This document shows, one piece after another, positions 51,826 through 63,205 of a stretch of DNA of 64,000 nt. Location: NCBI RefSeq assembly GCF_018139145.2, contig NC_059483.1, forward strand, positions 1,303,001 through 1,367,000, given 5' to 3'. How positions within the stretch are numbered: position 1 is the first letter of the stretch; the number at the start of each line of letters is the position of its first letter. Below the pieces are notes generated by a model. It had not been told where the DNA came from. It did not search any database and was given only the letters and a program-made list of their open reading frames with translations. Source of the DNA: Gymnogyps californianus. Taxonomy: Eukaryota; Chordata; Aves; Accipitriformes; Cathartidae. The position numbers and the translations under genes were made by a program.

Positions 51826-53609
51826 CCATCTTAGTTGTAAAGGCTTTTGTAGTTGTTTCATGAGCAAAGGGCAGCAAACAGCTGGAAGGATTTTGCTGGC
51901 AGATGACAAGCATTGCACAAGCCTTCTGCTGCATCGGGATCGTGCAACTGGTGTTTCTTGCTGGAAGTAACTCTTTTTATGAGGAATTACTCATATCCAG
52001 GGCTTTCCTTCCTGCACTTTTCATTGCCCACCCGTTCACTGTACCGCACGGTTCTGTAAGCGACAAGCACACCCCAAGAGACTGACGTGTCACCTGGGTG
52101 TGAGTCAGCTTCTCATTGCCAGGCTGGGTTTCCTCAGTTAATCTATGGGTGAGCGCAGCGCACATGGCAGCGTGGGTTTTGCCATCTGTATAACGCTGTT
52201 ACTAAAGTTGAGTGTCTCAAACAAGCTAAATAAAACAATGAAAAATTGTTTCCGGAGATAATTTAATGCTGGAAAGTATCTGAGGTGTTTTAATTAAAAC
52301 CAAAACATTTATATGACAAAAAACTTTATATTGCTTTGCTGTTTTAATTAAATTGTGTTCAGATGGCCATGTGTCATCTCTGGGATAAAATTGGTTGCTA
52401 ACAGAATATTTTCAGCTCTCTGAGGAAGAGAGCTATTTTACAACTGAAACATTAGGAAACCTCTGTGAATTTATCAGATGATGAGTGCTTATTAGGCAGT
52501 AGTCAAGTCTGCTAAAGCTGGTGCTCATACACAATAGTTTGTGTCCCACTGGCGCACTCCATTTAGCAGTACGTTATCCTGGCGTCCTCCATGCTCCTGA
52601 AATGAGACAAATATAAACCTCTGAAAGGAGATGATGAAAGGAGCCTTGAGAAACTGGGAGAAGGGGGCAGAGGAAAGCAAAGACAGGGCAGGCGTTTTCC
52701 GTTGCTAACATTAGAGCTTAGTATGTATTGGCCAAAAAGAAAGGAGTATAACTGTGATTGTTTCAGTGTGCCACAGCACAGAAAATCATTAGTCATTAGG
52801 GATACCACAGCCTACATGTGTTAAAATTCCTTCCATGTTCAGCAGTAAAGAAAAAGATTAAAGGTGGAGCTAAGATCATACATAAGGGCAGCTGTGCTTG
52901 CGCCTGGCGATAATCCATATTCAGTATAATCCATGGTCACTGGGGGCCGGTGAGTTTTGACAGCACTTCTGATGCACACAAAAAGCCCCTCAATTTCTTG
53001 AACTCTAAGTAGGTGTTTTCCCTCACCTATATTTTTGATTCTGGAACCTAGGAGGAAAAATAATTGGATGTATGGAGAAAATAAGAGTCTTCAAATATAA
53101 CGTTACCATAATGTACTCTGGCAGCTCAGGCAATGTGTTCATTTTTTTAATCCTGAAGTGTATGAATAAAGCATAACAATACGTTGCACAGTTCGCATGT
53201 ACTGGAAATAGAGACAGCCTCTGGGCAAAGAGCAAGGCAAAGGTGGTCTCTATAAAGGCTATCCAAAGTTTTATCTTCTGCAGCGTTAGGCTATAACCTT
53301 CAATCGCCTCTAAAATTTCTGGTAGCTTCTGGTGGATGCAATGTTGTCTTTCTGATGCTTATTCTTTTTAAAGATTTAGTTCAGTTGATAAAGATATCTT
53401 ATTTTGTTGCCCGTTTGCAGGGACCTGTGCCCAAAGCTTTGCAGTAGAGGGGAGGCTGGGGGACGGTCACGGGGAGGTGTTGGCACCTCTCCTCCTGAGC
53501 GTGCCCTCTAGAGAGGGAAGGGCCAGTCCGTGCCAGACAGCTCAGCTCGAGTGTCTAGCCTGGTCATTAGAACTTTCCGCTGCAGCAAAACTGTATATGT
53601 ACTATTTTA
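51826..53609. other. Non-coding stretch, nothing recognised
   Basis: This is AT-rich unique DNA. The two or three open frames near its left edge (51788-52165) partly run out of the LTR and are not genes. Confidence 0.5.
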
Positions 53610-53660
53610 ATATTTTATATATATGTGTGTGTGTGTGTGTGTGTATCTATATACACAGAG
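53610..53660. repeat. TA/TG dinucleotide microsatellite
   Basis: TATATATA-type sequence is followed by ten perfect TG units (53624-53643) and a short ATCTATATACACA end. Confidence 0.95.
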
Positions 53661-54159
53661 AGTACTATTTGGTCTCTATTGCAGAGTGGACTTAAGGGAT
53701 TTACATTAATTAAATTCAGATGAACATAACTCATTTTGAGTCCTTTTGTCTGCCACTTCTCTAGTTGCTACACAGAAGAACTGAGATGACAAAAAATGAC
53801 TTAGCTAATAAGTTGCAATAAGTAAACGATGTTGTATGGATCTAAACATTCAGAGCAGACTAAGTAACCAATATGTTCATTACATTTCTTCCAGGCTACT
53901 TCCAGATAACACTTACTGTTAAATATGAAATGTGCATCTCCAGTACTGGATCAGCTATTAAATTATGCTCATGGATATTAATAAAAAAGGGCCTCAGGCT
54001 TGTCTTTATGCAGGCAGAAAAAGAGCACCAGTTAAGTGGCAAATGGGATGAAGAATATATTTTTATGGTACGCTTAAAATTTATTCCATTTTAAGATATG
54101 TAGCTGTTTAAGAAGGGAGAACTTTTAAATTCTGACCTTTCCATGCATAGGTAGACATC
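53661..54159. other. Non-coding AT-rich stretch, nothing recognised
   Basis: This stretch is AT-rich with one incidental 73-codon open frame (53873-54094, +) of no recognised similarity. Confidence 0.5.
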
Positions 54160-54195
54160 TTTGTTTTTTCTTTTTTCTTTTTTTTTTTTTCCCTT
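54160..54195. repeat. Poly-T/CT pyrimidine tract
   Basis: T runs are separated by single C or G bases and end in CCCTTT. Confidence 0.85.
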
Positions 54196-57080
54196 TATCC
54201 TAAGAATCACGATTGTTAGCTCTTTTTTCCTCTCAAAGTTTCCAGCAGATTAATGGCTTGAACTCTTGAAACAGGTATGATGAGATTTCGGGGGGTTAAG
54301 GGACCAACCTGATGAGCTCATCTGTTTTAGTCAACAGCGGGCAGAGACGATGCTGCAGAGCTTGGGCTGTGCCGCTTGTCCAGCGGTACTTCCCCTCCAT
54401 TTCCCTAGCAGATGATGGATGCGGAAGAAGAGGCCTATAGCTCTCGTGTTTCCACTCTAGATAGATAGCAGACAAGATATTCATAGCTTAAATTATTCAA
54501 AACAGAGCAAGAGCATCAGCCCTTGCAGCATCCGTCTAAATGTCTGTGGCAACGAGAGAAGTGTCGTGCAAAATGACAAGTGTGAGAGGTACTTGCAAAT
54601 TCAAAGGAGTTGTGTGAGGTGGTGTATGGGTTGGGCCAAGGGCGCTGCTGCTCTTCCCTGTCTGTCAGAAAGGACAGGTGATGCGGGCAAAAAGATTCCT
54701 TTTCACTTGGCACAAAATAAGAAGTTCCATTGCGTTGTCTATGCAAGAACGGTAGAATTTCACCTGAAGTTGTAAAAGAAACCTATTGCAGTATTTGGAA
54801 AGAGGAAACATTTGAGGAAATACTGTATGTCCAACCTGAATGTTCATTCTGCTCTTAAACCCTTGATGAGAGAAACTGCCCAAGTCCCTGGTTCACCATA
54901 CTCAAAGCGGTTTCACCACGTTACCTATTTTTTCATCATTGCGGTGCGTTGAGGGGGGTCCTTGTTCTCCCCTGCTCTCCTCACTGCCACTCTTCAAAAA
55001 GTAACTCAGTCTTTCTGCAGATTTAGCCCAAGGCTGAGGATTATGTGGGATAATTACAGGATGATGCATTTTAAATACTGTTTAAGTAGTGAGCAGTATT
55101 TAGTAGTGATCAAAACTGATCAAATGCGGCAGGAACCCGAAGGAACTGAAGGTCACCTTTAAAACATTTTCCAGCCTTTAATTCCAGCGGGAAGGAAATA
55201 AGGATTTGACCCTCCATTCTGGAGGCACATCTGAAAAGTTTTACTCAAAATGTGCTCAACTTCAGATACGTTATTTTAGCAGCCAGTGGGATATAGCTGT
55301 GTATGTGAAAGTCAAGCTTAATTATAGCCAATTCTCACTGGTTTTAAAGTTCCTAGGAATCTTGTGATAGACTCTAATGCCGTCTACAATCAAGGAAATC
55401 ATATTTACAGGTAGAAACAAAACTCCTGTTGTTTTTCAGTCTGCAGAAGAACTAATCTTACTTTCTCTCCTCAAGCAATTTCCCTGAAATTGCTGTAGAA
55501 ACCGACCCAACATACAAATGAAGCTGTAATTGCAATAGTAGGCTTTAGGACATAACTTACTGTGCCATAACTCATGCTCGGGTGTTTTGCAGCCAGTATT
55601 TCAGCTTTGTTTAGTACGTCAGCCATGGTCATTTCACATGACAGTTTGCTTGGGAGTGTGTCAAAAGCCTTCCTAAAACCAGTGCTTTACTCCAAGTCTT
55701 GGCTGAGGTTTGCTTCGGGATGAAAGACCGGGTACATAAAGCCACGGCTGACCTGATCTGGTGTTGGTGGTAGTTGTGAAAAATGAAGCTTTTGTACAAA
55801 CAGCATAGAAAAAAAATACATATCTGTAATATTTCCCATACTTATTTTATATCCCTCGGTGTTCGTTAATGAGAGATGCAAGCACAGGACACTTCTGGTG
55901 GAAGTAAGTTATCTTGTGCTGATGCTAATCAGTTAATGGGAGAGTACAGCTTCGTGGAAGCTTTGTGAGGCGCTCTGGCAGAGGAATAGCAATCTGGCAG
56001 AGGTGCAAATCTACCTGGCAATAAGCAGAAAAATGGCACTGAGAGAAGATCAATACTGAAGCAAGAAACTTGCAAAAGTCTTACCTAAGCACTAAGATTT
56101 GTGCAGAGACAGCAAAGAGAGGGCTAGAGAGAGAGCATGATTGCACCTGATAGGGCTCTCAGAGGGACGAGAAAGCTTTCACCCTGATAAAGGCTGCCCA
56201 AAGAGGCACAGAAGGAGGACAGAAGCAGATCTGACTGATGGACGATGCATGGAGGTCTGCTCTGGCTGCTGCTGGTGCAGGGGCTGGGTAAGCTCTGCTC
56301 TTGGACCATGCGGAGAGGCAGCGGCCATGGCGTGCTGCAGCCAGCGCTGGCTGAGCATCCTTGCTCCGGCTGTGGGCGCAGGGCAGCGTCAAGCTGCTGT
56401 TCTCCACAAAATCAGAAAGCTACAGATGTTTGGGCTTCGCATGTTATTTGTGACTCTGCATTAAGCGAAACTGAGCCAACCCTGGGAATCCAGCTCGAAA
56501 GCTTTAACATGGCGATGTGTGATCATCCTGAATTTTGGTAAATCAGGAGTCGGTAAAGACGGAGGTGTGAATTCAAAGTGAGAACAGAGTCAGAGCATCC
56601 TGACTTTCAGGAAGTGATAAGGATCAAGCACTCTCCATTTTACTTAGCTTTCCATTTATAACTACATCTACTTTTCTTTTAATAGTGCATTAAAACATTG
56701 TGTTGAAAATGCACTATTCAGAGTTACTGCCAGGTATTCTGGTATTGCTTATTTTGGATACAATAAATACCAAATCAGATAAAAATAGGGAAAGGGTGAG
56801 CACTAGTATTTATAGCATTACATGATAGCTTCTGTCTGGTATGAAAATTGCCTTTCCATTTCCACTAATATTGAAAGAATATTCTGGGTTTTATTTTAAT
56901 TCCTTATTACCAAAGACTTGAGCATCAAGCAGATTGAGCTATACTGCCTTGAGCTCTAAACCCAGTAGTTTTTCCCCTGTGCAGCACCCTACTAATGCTG
57001 CTTCATCACAGCAATGTTTTACAGTAGTTGGGCTGCATTTTTTTAGCATGTGAACATTTTCACTGTCGTACCATCTGTAT
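54196..57080. other. Non-coding stretch, no gene recognised
   Basis: This is unique DNA. The largest open frames are 107 codons (56141-56464, +) and 98 codons (56245-56541, +), both overlapped by others and without recognised similarity. No repeat family was recognised before the LTR at 57086. Confidence 0.5.
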
Positions 57081-57349
57081 AGTGCTGTCCTGGTTTCAGC
57101 TGGGATAGAGTTAATTTTCTTCTCAGTAGCTGGTACAGTGCTGTGTTTTGGATTTAGTGTGAGAATAACATTGATAACACACTGATGGTTTACTTGTTGC
57201 TCAGTAGCGCTTATCCTAAGTTAGGGATTTTTCAGTTTCCCATGCTCTGCCAGCAAGCAGGGGCACAAGAAGCTGGGAGGGAGCACGGCCAGGACAGCTG
57301 ACCCGAACTAGCCAAAGGGATATTCCATACCATGGAACGTCATGCCCAG

Positions 57350-57357
57350 TATATAAA
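57350..57357 (+). promoter_or_regulatory. LTR TATA box
   Basis: TATATAAA lies in the U3 part of the solo LTR, at the place where this LTR family has its TATA box. It would direct transcription rightward if active. No activity evidence exists in the sequence itself. Confidence 0.7.
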
Positions 57358-57532
57358 CTGGGGGGAATTGGCCGGGAGGGGCGGATTGCTGCTGGGGCAT
57401 CGGTCAGCGGGTGGTGAGCAATTGCATTGTGCATCACTTGTCTCTTCTTGGGTTTTATTTCTCTTTTTTTAATATTCCTTTTCATGACTATTATTATTTT
57501 AATATTATTATTGCTATTATTATATTTTAGTT

Positions 57533-57538
57533 ATTAAA
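57533..57538 (+). terminator. LTR poly(A) signal (ATTAAA)
   Basis: ATTAAA sits at the end of the ATT-rich part of the LTR, about 175 bases after the TATA box and before the CAACCCACGAG word. This is the expected position of the R/U5 polyadenylation signal. Use as a polyadenylation site is inferred. Confidence 0.55.
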
Positions 57539-57668
57539 CTGTTATCTCAACCCACGAGTTTTACTGTTTTCCCACCGATTCTCCTCCCCATCCCACTAGG
57601 AGCGGAGGGAGTGAGCGAGCGGCTGCGTGGTGCTGAGCTGCTGCCTGGGGTTAAACCACGACAAGTGC

Positions 57669-58610
57669 ACAGTGAAATCTAAATGTGGATGTAACATCCA
57701 TTGCTGAGCAGTGCTGCCACTTTAACTCCCCTGTTTCAGCGTAACCATCTAGCACCACTTAAAATGGAGCATTTTTTTAGAGCTTCTTACCTCTTTACTT
57801 TCTACTAAAGAAATATGACTGGCGGCCATGTTTCACCCAGCCTTTGTTTTGCTGGGCATGAACATGGCAGGAACGTGACAGAAAGACCTCTTACCCATAG
57901 ACTTTACACCTGTATGCACTTCAGGGGTCACTCTGCTTTCACTGTGCCGCGTTGCACCTAGATTTACAGGCTCAGCTGCCTAGCAAAGTGAATGTGTGTT
58001 TTGTTAACTTTCAGATATAGCCTCTACATTAGCCCAAAAAAGGAAAACCTGAGCTGAAACATCAATACAATCTGAGGAATGTCGATACCTGGCGGGGAGG
58101 AGGGCTCCAAACGCTTTGGAGCTGTCTTTGGGCATTACAGTTATCCATTGCTGAAGCTTTCGAGTGACCTTCATCGTTCCCAGCCTTCATTAAATATTAA
58201 AAGGTTAAAAGAAAGCAAGCAGCAGGTTTGAACTAGTTCCTGGTGAATCCCTGCTCCCACTGAAATAAATAGGAGTCTCTGCTGGTTTAGTGCGTGTTTC
58301 ATGTTGCACAAAAAAAGATAAACGCTTAGCTTGGGTGCACAACACTGTGGGCACTATGACTTGTATGATTACAAGCTGTGTAATGCCTGTGATGAGTGTG
58401 CTTGTGCCTCCCTTTTCCGTTCCCGTGTGTCTTTCCTGTTTAGCCACAGTGAATAAATCTTCCCCGATGGGGAGAGGCACTCTGGTTAGTGCTGTGCATT
58501 TCCCACCCCGCTCCTGGAAGTTTGCATTGCTTCAGGCTGCTGCAGCCAGCATGGGGATCCAGAGAGATGATAATCTGCCATAAACATCGGGGAATGGCAA
58601 TCAGCAGCCC
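57669..58610. other. Non-coding stretch, nothing recognised
   Basis: This is unique sequence with open frames under 100 codons (58205-58480, -; 58290-58583, +) and no recognised similarity. Confidence 0.5.
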
Positions 58611-58614
58611 TTCT

Positions 58615-58800
58615 CTCTGCAGAGCCCGTCTGAAGTGCGGTCGAGAAACTAGGCCGTTATTAAATAATGCTTTGTGGCTGATTATAATGACAGAAACTAT
58701 GCTTGCAATCTCTAGGTGGATCTGATCATCAGTCATCTCCAGTTATTAAGTTGCTAAGAGAGATGAGAGTAAGAGTGCATTTAGTTCTTTCCATTTATAA
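58615..58800. promoter_or_regulatory. Candidate conserved non-coding element
   Basis: Words such as GCCGTTATTAAATAATGC, GCTGATTATAATGACAG, TGATCATCAGTCATC and CCAGTTATTAAGTTGC give a dense set of homeodomain-like and bZIP-like cores without low-complexity structure. Low-confidence call by texture; no alignment was possible. Confidence 0.25.
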
Positions 58801-58809
58801 GCCCAATTA

Positions 58810-59880
58810 CCAAACCATTTCTGTCCAAGCACGATGCTTGTCAAGCTTAAGTGAGAATAAGTATTGCAGGAAGAAACAGAAGATGGCCGGTGGCAAAAAT
58901 ACCAGCCCACTAGCCAGGCCGAGTTAAAGAGCTGGCAGGTGGAAGTGCTGTGGGTGCGTTGTTAAAGGCAGGGGAGGTTTTACGAGGTGCCGTTGGCGAT
59001 CAGCACCCAACAGCATCCTCCTGGTTAGTGGTCCGTGGTGCCCCCTCGGCAGCGTGGAGGGCTCGGGGCTCTCCCTCCTTTCTGCGCACGCGCCTCCTCC
59101 TAGGGCGTTCGGTCAATTAAATTCAAGGCTTATCACCAGACTTTTGAAGGTATTTAGGTATCTCTTTGTCCCTCTTCAAGAGGTAAAATAGTCCAGGTCC
59201 AGCGTACCCAAGACATCCTCTAACGTGTCCAGATAAACATGTCAGTGGTCAGTCCTTCTCTCTCTTCCCCCCTCCCCACGTTTGCCATTTATTTAAATTT
59301 TGAAAAAGTATGTTGTGTTTTGACAGTAATACTTTGAGATTATTTGGGTGGTGCAGACAAGAAAAGAAAGAAAGGAGAAAATGAAATGAGTAACATTTTA
59401 GTTAATCTTGGTTTCTGATTAAGAGATGAAGTAGGTTAGATAGCAGAGATGGGTAGGTACAGACCTGATCCGTATGGGAAAACAGGATTTAGCAGCCACG
59501 GCAGGTGATGTAGGTTTATACACGACGCTAGCCATCACGCTAAGGAGAGGGAAGCGCACTTCAATGTCCCCTGGTACGTCCGTGCTTAGCACAGCAGATG
59601 TGATTTTGGGAGCTGCAGTCTTTCATCCTTCCAGCTCTGCTGTGCTCATCTGGAGGACAACATAAATCAGCTAAAATACAGATGTATGACTGCAGAGCAA
59701 ACCCCAGAACCTGGCACGGCTGGCCGTGGTGCTCCCGCTCTGCATTTCGGTGTGAAAACGCGCAAGGGTGGGCAGCGGCTCTGGCCCTTTCCTCGGCTCA
59801 CGGCACGTCCCTGGGCTCTCCCCCGTGTTCGCTGGCGTTGGACCAGTAAGTGCGGAGGCACAGTTACTTTTGCCGCTTGC
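58810..59880. other. Non-coding stretch, nothing recognised
   Basis: Mixed composition with a GC-richer segment near 58.96-59.1 kb and another at 59.7-59.86 kb. Open frames are all under 75 codons and unrecognised. Confidence 0.5.
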
Positions 59881-59884
59881 TAAA

Positions 59885-60080
59885 GGAGAGCATTCAGCTG
59901 CTTGAATGCATTAGGAAGATCGGCCATTAAAAATAGAGCTAATTATTCAGGAAAATATGTTGTGTAATTAGACATGGATTGTTCCACTCTCCTTTTCTGA
60001 GTGGGGCCTGCGAAGAGGTGAGGCCGTCATAATGACAGATGTTTATATCCGCTCTTATTTATCTTTAGAGGTAAGACAAC
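59885..60080. promoter_or_regulatory. Candidate conserved non-coding element with paired TAATTA cores
   Basis: TAATTA occurs at 59940-59945 and 59965-59970, 25 bases apart. They are preceded by CGGCCATTAAAAATAG (MEF2-like AT core) and followed by GGCCGTCATAATGACAG. The stretch is unique, AT-rich and not low-complexity. The motifs are visible; regulatory function is inference. Confidence 0.3.
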
Positions 60081-61334
60081 AACCAGGTGGACTAGAAAAT
60101 AATTCCCAATATTCTCCCTTCTTCTTCCAAAAAAATTCCTGTGGAAAAAAATCTGAGTTTAAGGTAATTTGTACTTCTCAGCTCTACCCTTTAAAATCAG
60201 AATTATTGACAGTTAAAATCTATTTAAACAGGTTTAATCTTTATGTATACCCTTCTCCTGGTGGTGGTTCAGAATTTGAAAGAGAGCTTCAAGTTGCAGA
60301 AGACAGATCGATGCATGAAAGCCTTCGCCGTTACAAACCTGTGCAGCTGCCCTGACCCCGGGGAAGCCGTGGGGATTCACACCCACGCAGCGTGCAGCCC
60401 GGGGCGTAGTCAGGAGACCTCTGCCGTGACCTTTCTCGTTATCAGTCGTGGTTCAAGTCAGTAGTGCAAGTGATTGTTGCATTTATCTTTGTTTTTCATG
60501 TTCACTCTCTCTGGTGGCTCTGTGTAGGCAATTAACAAATTTCCAGATAAAGAGTTTATTTTTTTCCTCTTGGACAAGGGGCTGGGATGATTTAAAACTT
60601 TAATTAATTTTCCCAATTCTATATATAATTAATGGTACCTTTCCCTTGCTCTTTATTCATGTCTGAAGCAACAAATGAGCTCCTTGCAGGAGCCTATAAC
60701 CAAGAGATTTCCGCAGTACTTTTCCCACTGTACACGCTGGATATGGAGGAAGGTGCTGGATCTTTGCTCTGGGGTCATCGTTTGAAATCCTCCTGTAAGT
60801 CTCGGAGCTTGCATCGGCACTGCAGGACCAACGCAGAGAACCAGCGCTCGACACCGCTGCACAGACCACAAATGGCAGAGAGAGAGGGAAGACAACTGAC
60901 AGGGAGAGTGAATGTTTCTGAAAAAAGAAAAATGCTGCAAAACCGTGTCCCCTCGTCCAGCCCACCTGGAGCAGAACCCAACTCCATCCGCTCGGCAGGC
61001 GGCTGCCGTCACTGCCCCGTCCCTGCCCTCCGCTCCGCGGCTGCTGGTGGTGTGAGCAGCGTTTGCCGAGCCAGGTTCACGTTAGGTCCTTCTGTCTTCA
61101 GCTGACGCGTTCGGGCGCTGCCTGACATTTACTGGCGTTACTTTTAGTAGATTAATCGTGTCTGCAGTGGGAAATGCTGTCTTATTGTGAGAGACAAATC
61201 TGAATGCTGCACATACCAATGTGGGAAGGCAAGCTAATTCTCAGGCACAAGACCTGAAACGGTTAATGTATGCCGTGTTTGGCTTTAAGCTCCTTACATT
61301 TCACTGTCTTACACAAATAAATATAACTGCAACC
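60081..61334. other. Non-coding stretch with a GC-richer segment at 60950-61070
   Basis: The longest open frame is 157 codons (60632-61105, +), overlapped by three minus-strand frames; none is recognised. There is no repeat family. Confidence 0.5.
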
Positions 61335-61480
61335 ATCATACCCCTAATTTACCCAGGGTAAGTCGTAGCTAGAATTAGGAGCAGCTTCTGATTGCGTAAT
61401 GCCCAATCAGCGTAATTACGCAGTAGAGCCAAGATTAATGGGAATGGCAGCAGAGATTTACTAAGAAAGAAACGCTTGTT
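61335..61480. promoter_or_regulatory. Candidate regulatory element with nested inverted repeats
   Basis: TGCGTAAT (61393-61400) is the exact reverse complement of ATTACGCA (61415-61422). CTGATT (61388-61393) pairs with AATCAG (61405-61410), giving two overlapping inverted repeats within 35 bases. TTGCGTAAT resembles C/EBP or related bZIP half-sites. The flanks are AT-rich with TTAATGG and CTAATTTACC words. Function is inferred only. Confidence 0.3.
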
Positions 61481-61484
61481 TATT

Positions 61485-62340
61485 TTTGGAGGGGTGCTGG
61501 GCTCACGCTCTGATTGCATTGTCCCTGCTCCCGCGTTTCCCTGTGCGGGTCTGTGGCACTGCTGGGAAAAGCCTGTCCTTGCCCGCTCCTAGAGTCGCTG
61601 CTGGGGTTAGGGAAGCTCGTCGCTTCTCCTGTGTGCTGGTACTCCAGGGCTGTTCGGGGAGTCTCTGCAGGGCTTGAGGCTGGGTTGTAGTTAGGGTGTG
61701 AAAATCCAGCAAGCAGAGATTCAGCGCGGGCGTGCTGCTTTGCAGGTGGAGGGCTGGTATCTGGGGGGTTTTACGGCTTTTTGTAAACTTCAAAAGTATG
61801 GTGAGGTTTATGTAAGTGGGCTAGGGCTGCGGTGAGGATTGGAAGGAAGAAGGCAGGGAGCGGTGGGTGACGAACCACTGCAGGGCTCAGTGGGAAGAGG
61901 GGAGGCTGGTTGAGCGCAGGCGCTGGCAGAGCCCCTTCCTCACCCTTCTTCTCCATGAGCTGTGAGCGGTGCGATTCCCCAACGCCTAGAGCTCTGCTTG
62001 AGGATAGATAGGTTGAGTGATAATAGAAGGACTGGAACCTGTACCATGAGGATGTGGTTCAACCATGCTTTCACGTATCGCTGCTGTGAGGAAAGTTCTC
62101 AGCAGCTGTAGTCCCACACAATGAAGCTGGTGAAGTTCTGCTTTTAGCTTCAAATTGCCAGGGTTTCATTCGCATCCTCTCACAGGTCCATGTCCTGGGA
62201 TTTGTATAGGAGAGGTGACTTTTTCATTCATTCAACTTGGCTTGAAAGCATCAAAAGTGTCCTGTTACCTTTCTTTCTTTTAAAACATGTTTAATTTATC
62301 ATTCAAATAGTGCTTTAACTTCAAATCAATGTATTTTTAA
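61485..62340. other. Non-coding stretch, nothing recognised
   Basis: Moderately GC-rich to about 61.97 kb, then AT-rich. Open frames are under 100 codons and unrecognised. Confidence 0.5.
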
Positions 62341-62363
62341 AAAGTGAGACTTCATCTCACTTT
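62341..62363. repeat. Perfect 9-bp hairpin
   Basis: AAAGTGAGA (62341-62349) and TCTCACTTT (62355-62363) are exact reverse complements around a 5-base loop (CTTCA). Confidence 0.8.
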
Positions 62364-63173
62364 CAATGCACATAAATATTGATGCACATATCAAATATAA
62401 AAACCTGCTGTTTGAGTAAAGTAATACACTAAAATGGTTAAAACGATTATCAGGATAGAATTTAAGGCTCTTCTTAATTTGCTGTCATGATATTAGATAA
62501 CAGGATACAATAATTGCCTTTCTAAAATGTTTAGGTATTTGCTTAGATTGAATATGGATAAAAGTGTCTGTAGATGGTTGTGGTGTTGCTATCTTGGATA
62601 AAACACACGTTCTTTCTTTGCTGGCTGGATTCTGGTTGGAAAGGCTTGGGGACGGGACATTGGCCATGGTCTGCGGAGCCCATGGTGAGGGACAGCAGTG
62701 CCAGCCCGGCTCCCGGGAGGCACTGGTGAAACTGCAGAGCTCTGGGCTTCTCGTGGATGTGTAGGGTCAGGTAGGACTATTGATGCAGGTAAGCATAAAT
62801 GGCTGAAGACAAGTTTGTAGAAATGGCTCTGAATCAGAATTCACAGATGGAGAAAGAGATAACTACTTGCTTTCTGTGCACCACAGATTTCTTACTTCCC
62901 CTTCTACAATAGAAAGAAGAACCTTCTACTTCTAGAAAATAAACTCTTTTTTTTTCTCCCACATTTATACAAGAAATACTCAGAGTAAAAATAGTAAATG
63001 GAGTAGAACAGAAAAACACGACAGGATTATTTGTATCCTCATAAGAAGCCCAGCAAAGCAAAGTAATAGGCAGGAAAACATCATGAGTGGGAGAGACAGA
63101 GGCACAGTAAATATCCAGAACTTCTCCATGGTTCAGCAGCTGTTTCTGTGTTATTAGTCCCAGCCCTTCTGTA
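62364..63173. other. Non-coding AT-rich stretch, nothing recognised
   Basis: This is unique AT-rich DNA with a T run near 62946-62955. No gene or repeat family was recognised. Confidence 0.5.
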
Positions 63174-63205
63174 TTTTCTCTCTTTCTCTCTCCCTCTCTC
63201 CCCCT
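63174..63205. repeat. CT-rich pyrimidine tract
   Basis: An imperfect (TC)n run, TTTCTCTCTTTCTCTCTCCC in type, ends in a run of C. Confidence 0.85.

Larger units (their letters stand above)
57086..57663 (+). mobile_element. ERVL-type solo LTR with intact target-site duplication
   Basis: The LTR starts TGTCCTGGTTTCAGCTGG and ends GGTTAAACCACGACA, 578 bases, with TG...CA ends. Landmarks in order are a GATAGAGTTAATTTTCTTCT word near 57103, the CATGCTCTGCCAGC word near 57241, a TATATAAA TATA box at 57350-57357, the GGTGGTGAGCAATTGCATTG word near 57411, an ATT-rich stretch at 57466-57540 with an ATTAAA poly(A) signal (57533-57538), and the ATCTCAACCCACGAGTTT word. I recognise this order as a widespread neoavian ERVL LTR. 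No internal region or partner LTR is present, so it is a solo LTR. Its retained promoter and poly(A) elements could in principle start or end transcripts on the plus strand. Confidence 0.95.
57081..57668. repeat. 5-bp target-site duplication AGTGC flanking a solo LTR
   Basis: AGTGC at 57081-57085 immediately precedes the LTR, and an identical AGTGC at 57664-57668 immediately follows it. Identical 5-base flanks are the expected insertion footprint of an ERVL-type integrase and fix both LTR boundaries. Confidence 0.95.

Noticed and set aside
51057..51934. Several open frames of 60-122 codons
   Set aside because: They lie in the ERVL-type LTR, which is non-coding, or run out of it.
57216..57485. 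89-codon minus-strand frame
   Set aside because: It is antisense to the solo LTR and has no coding history.
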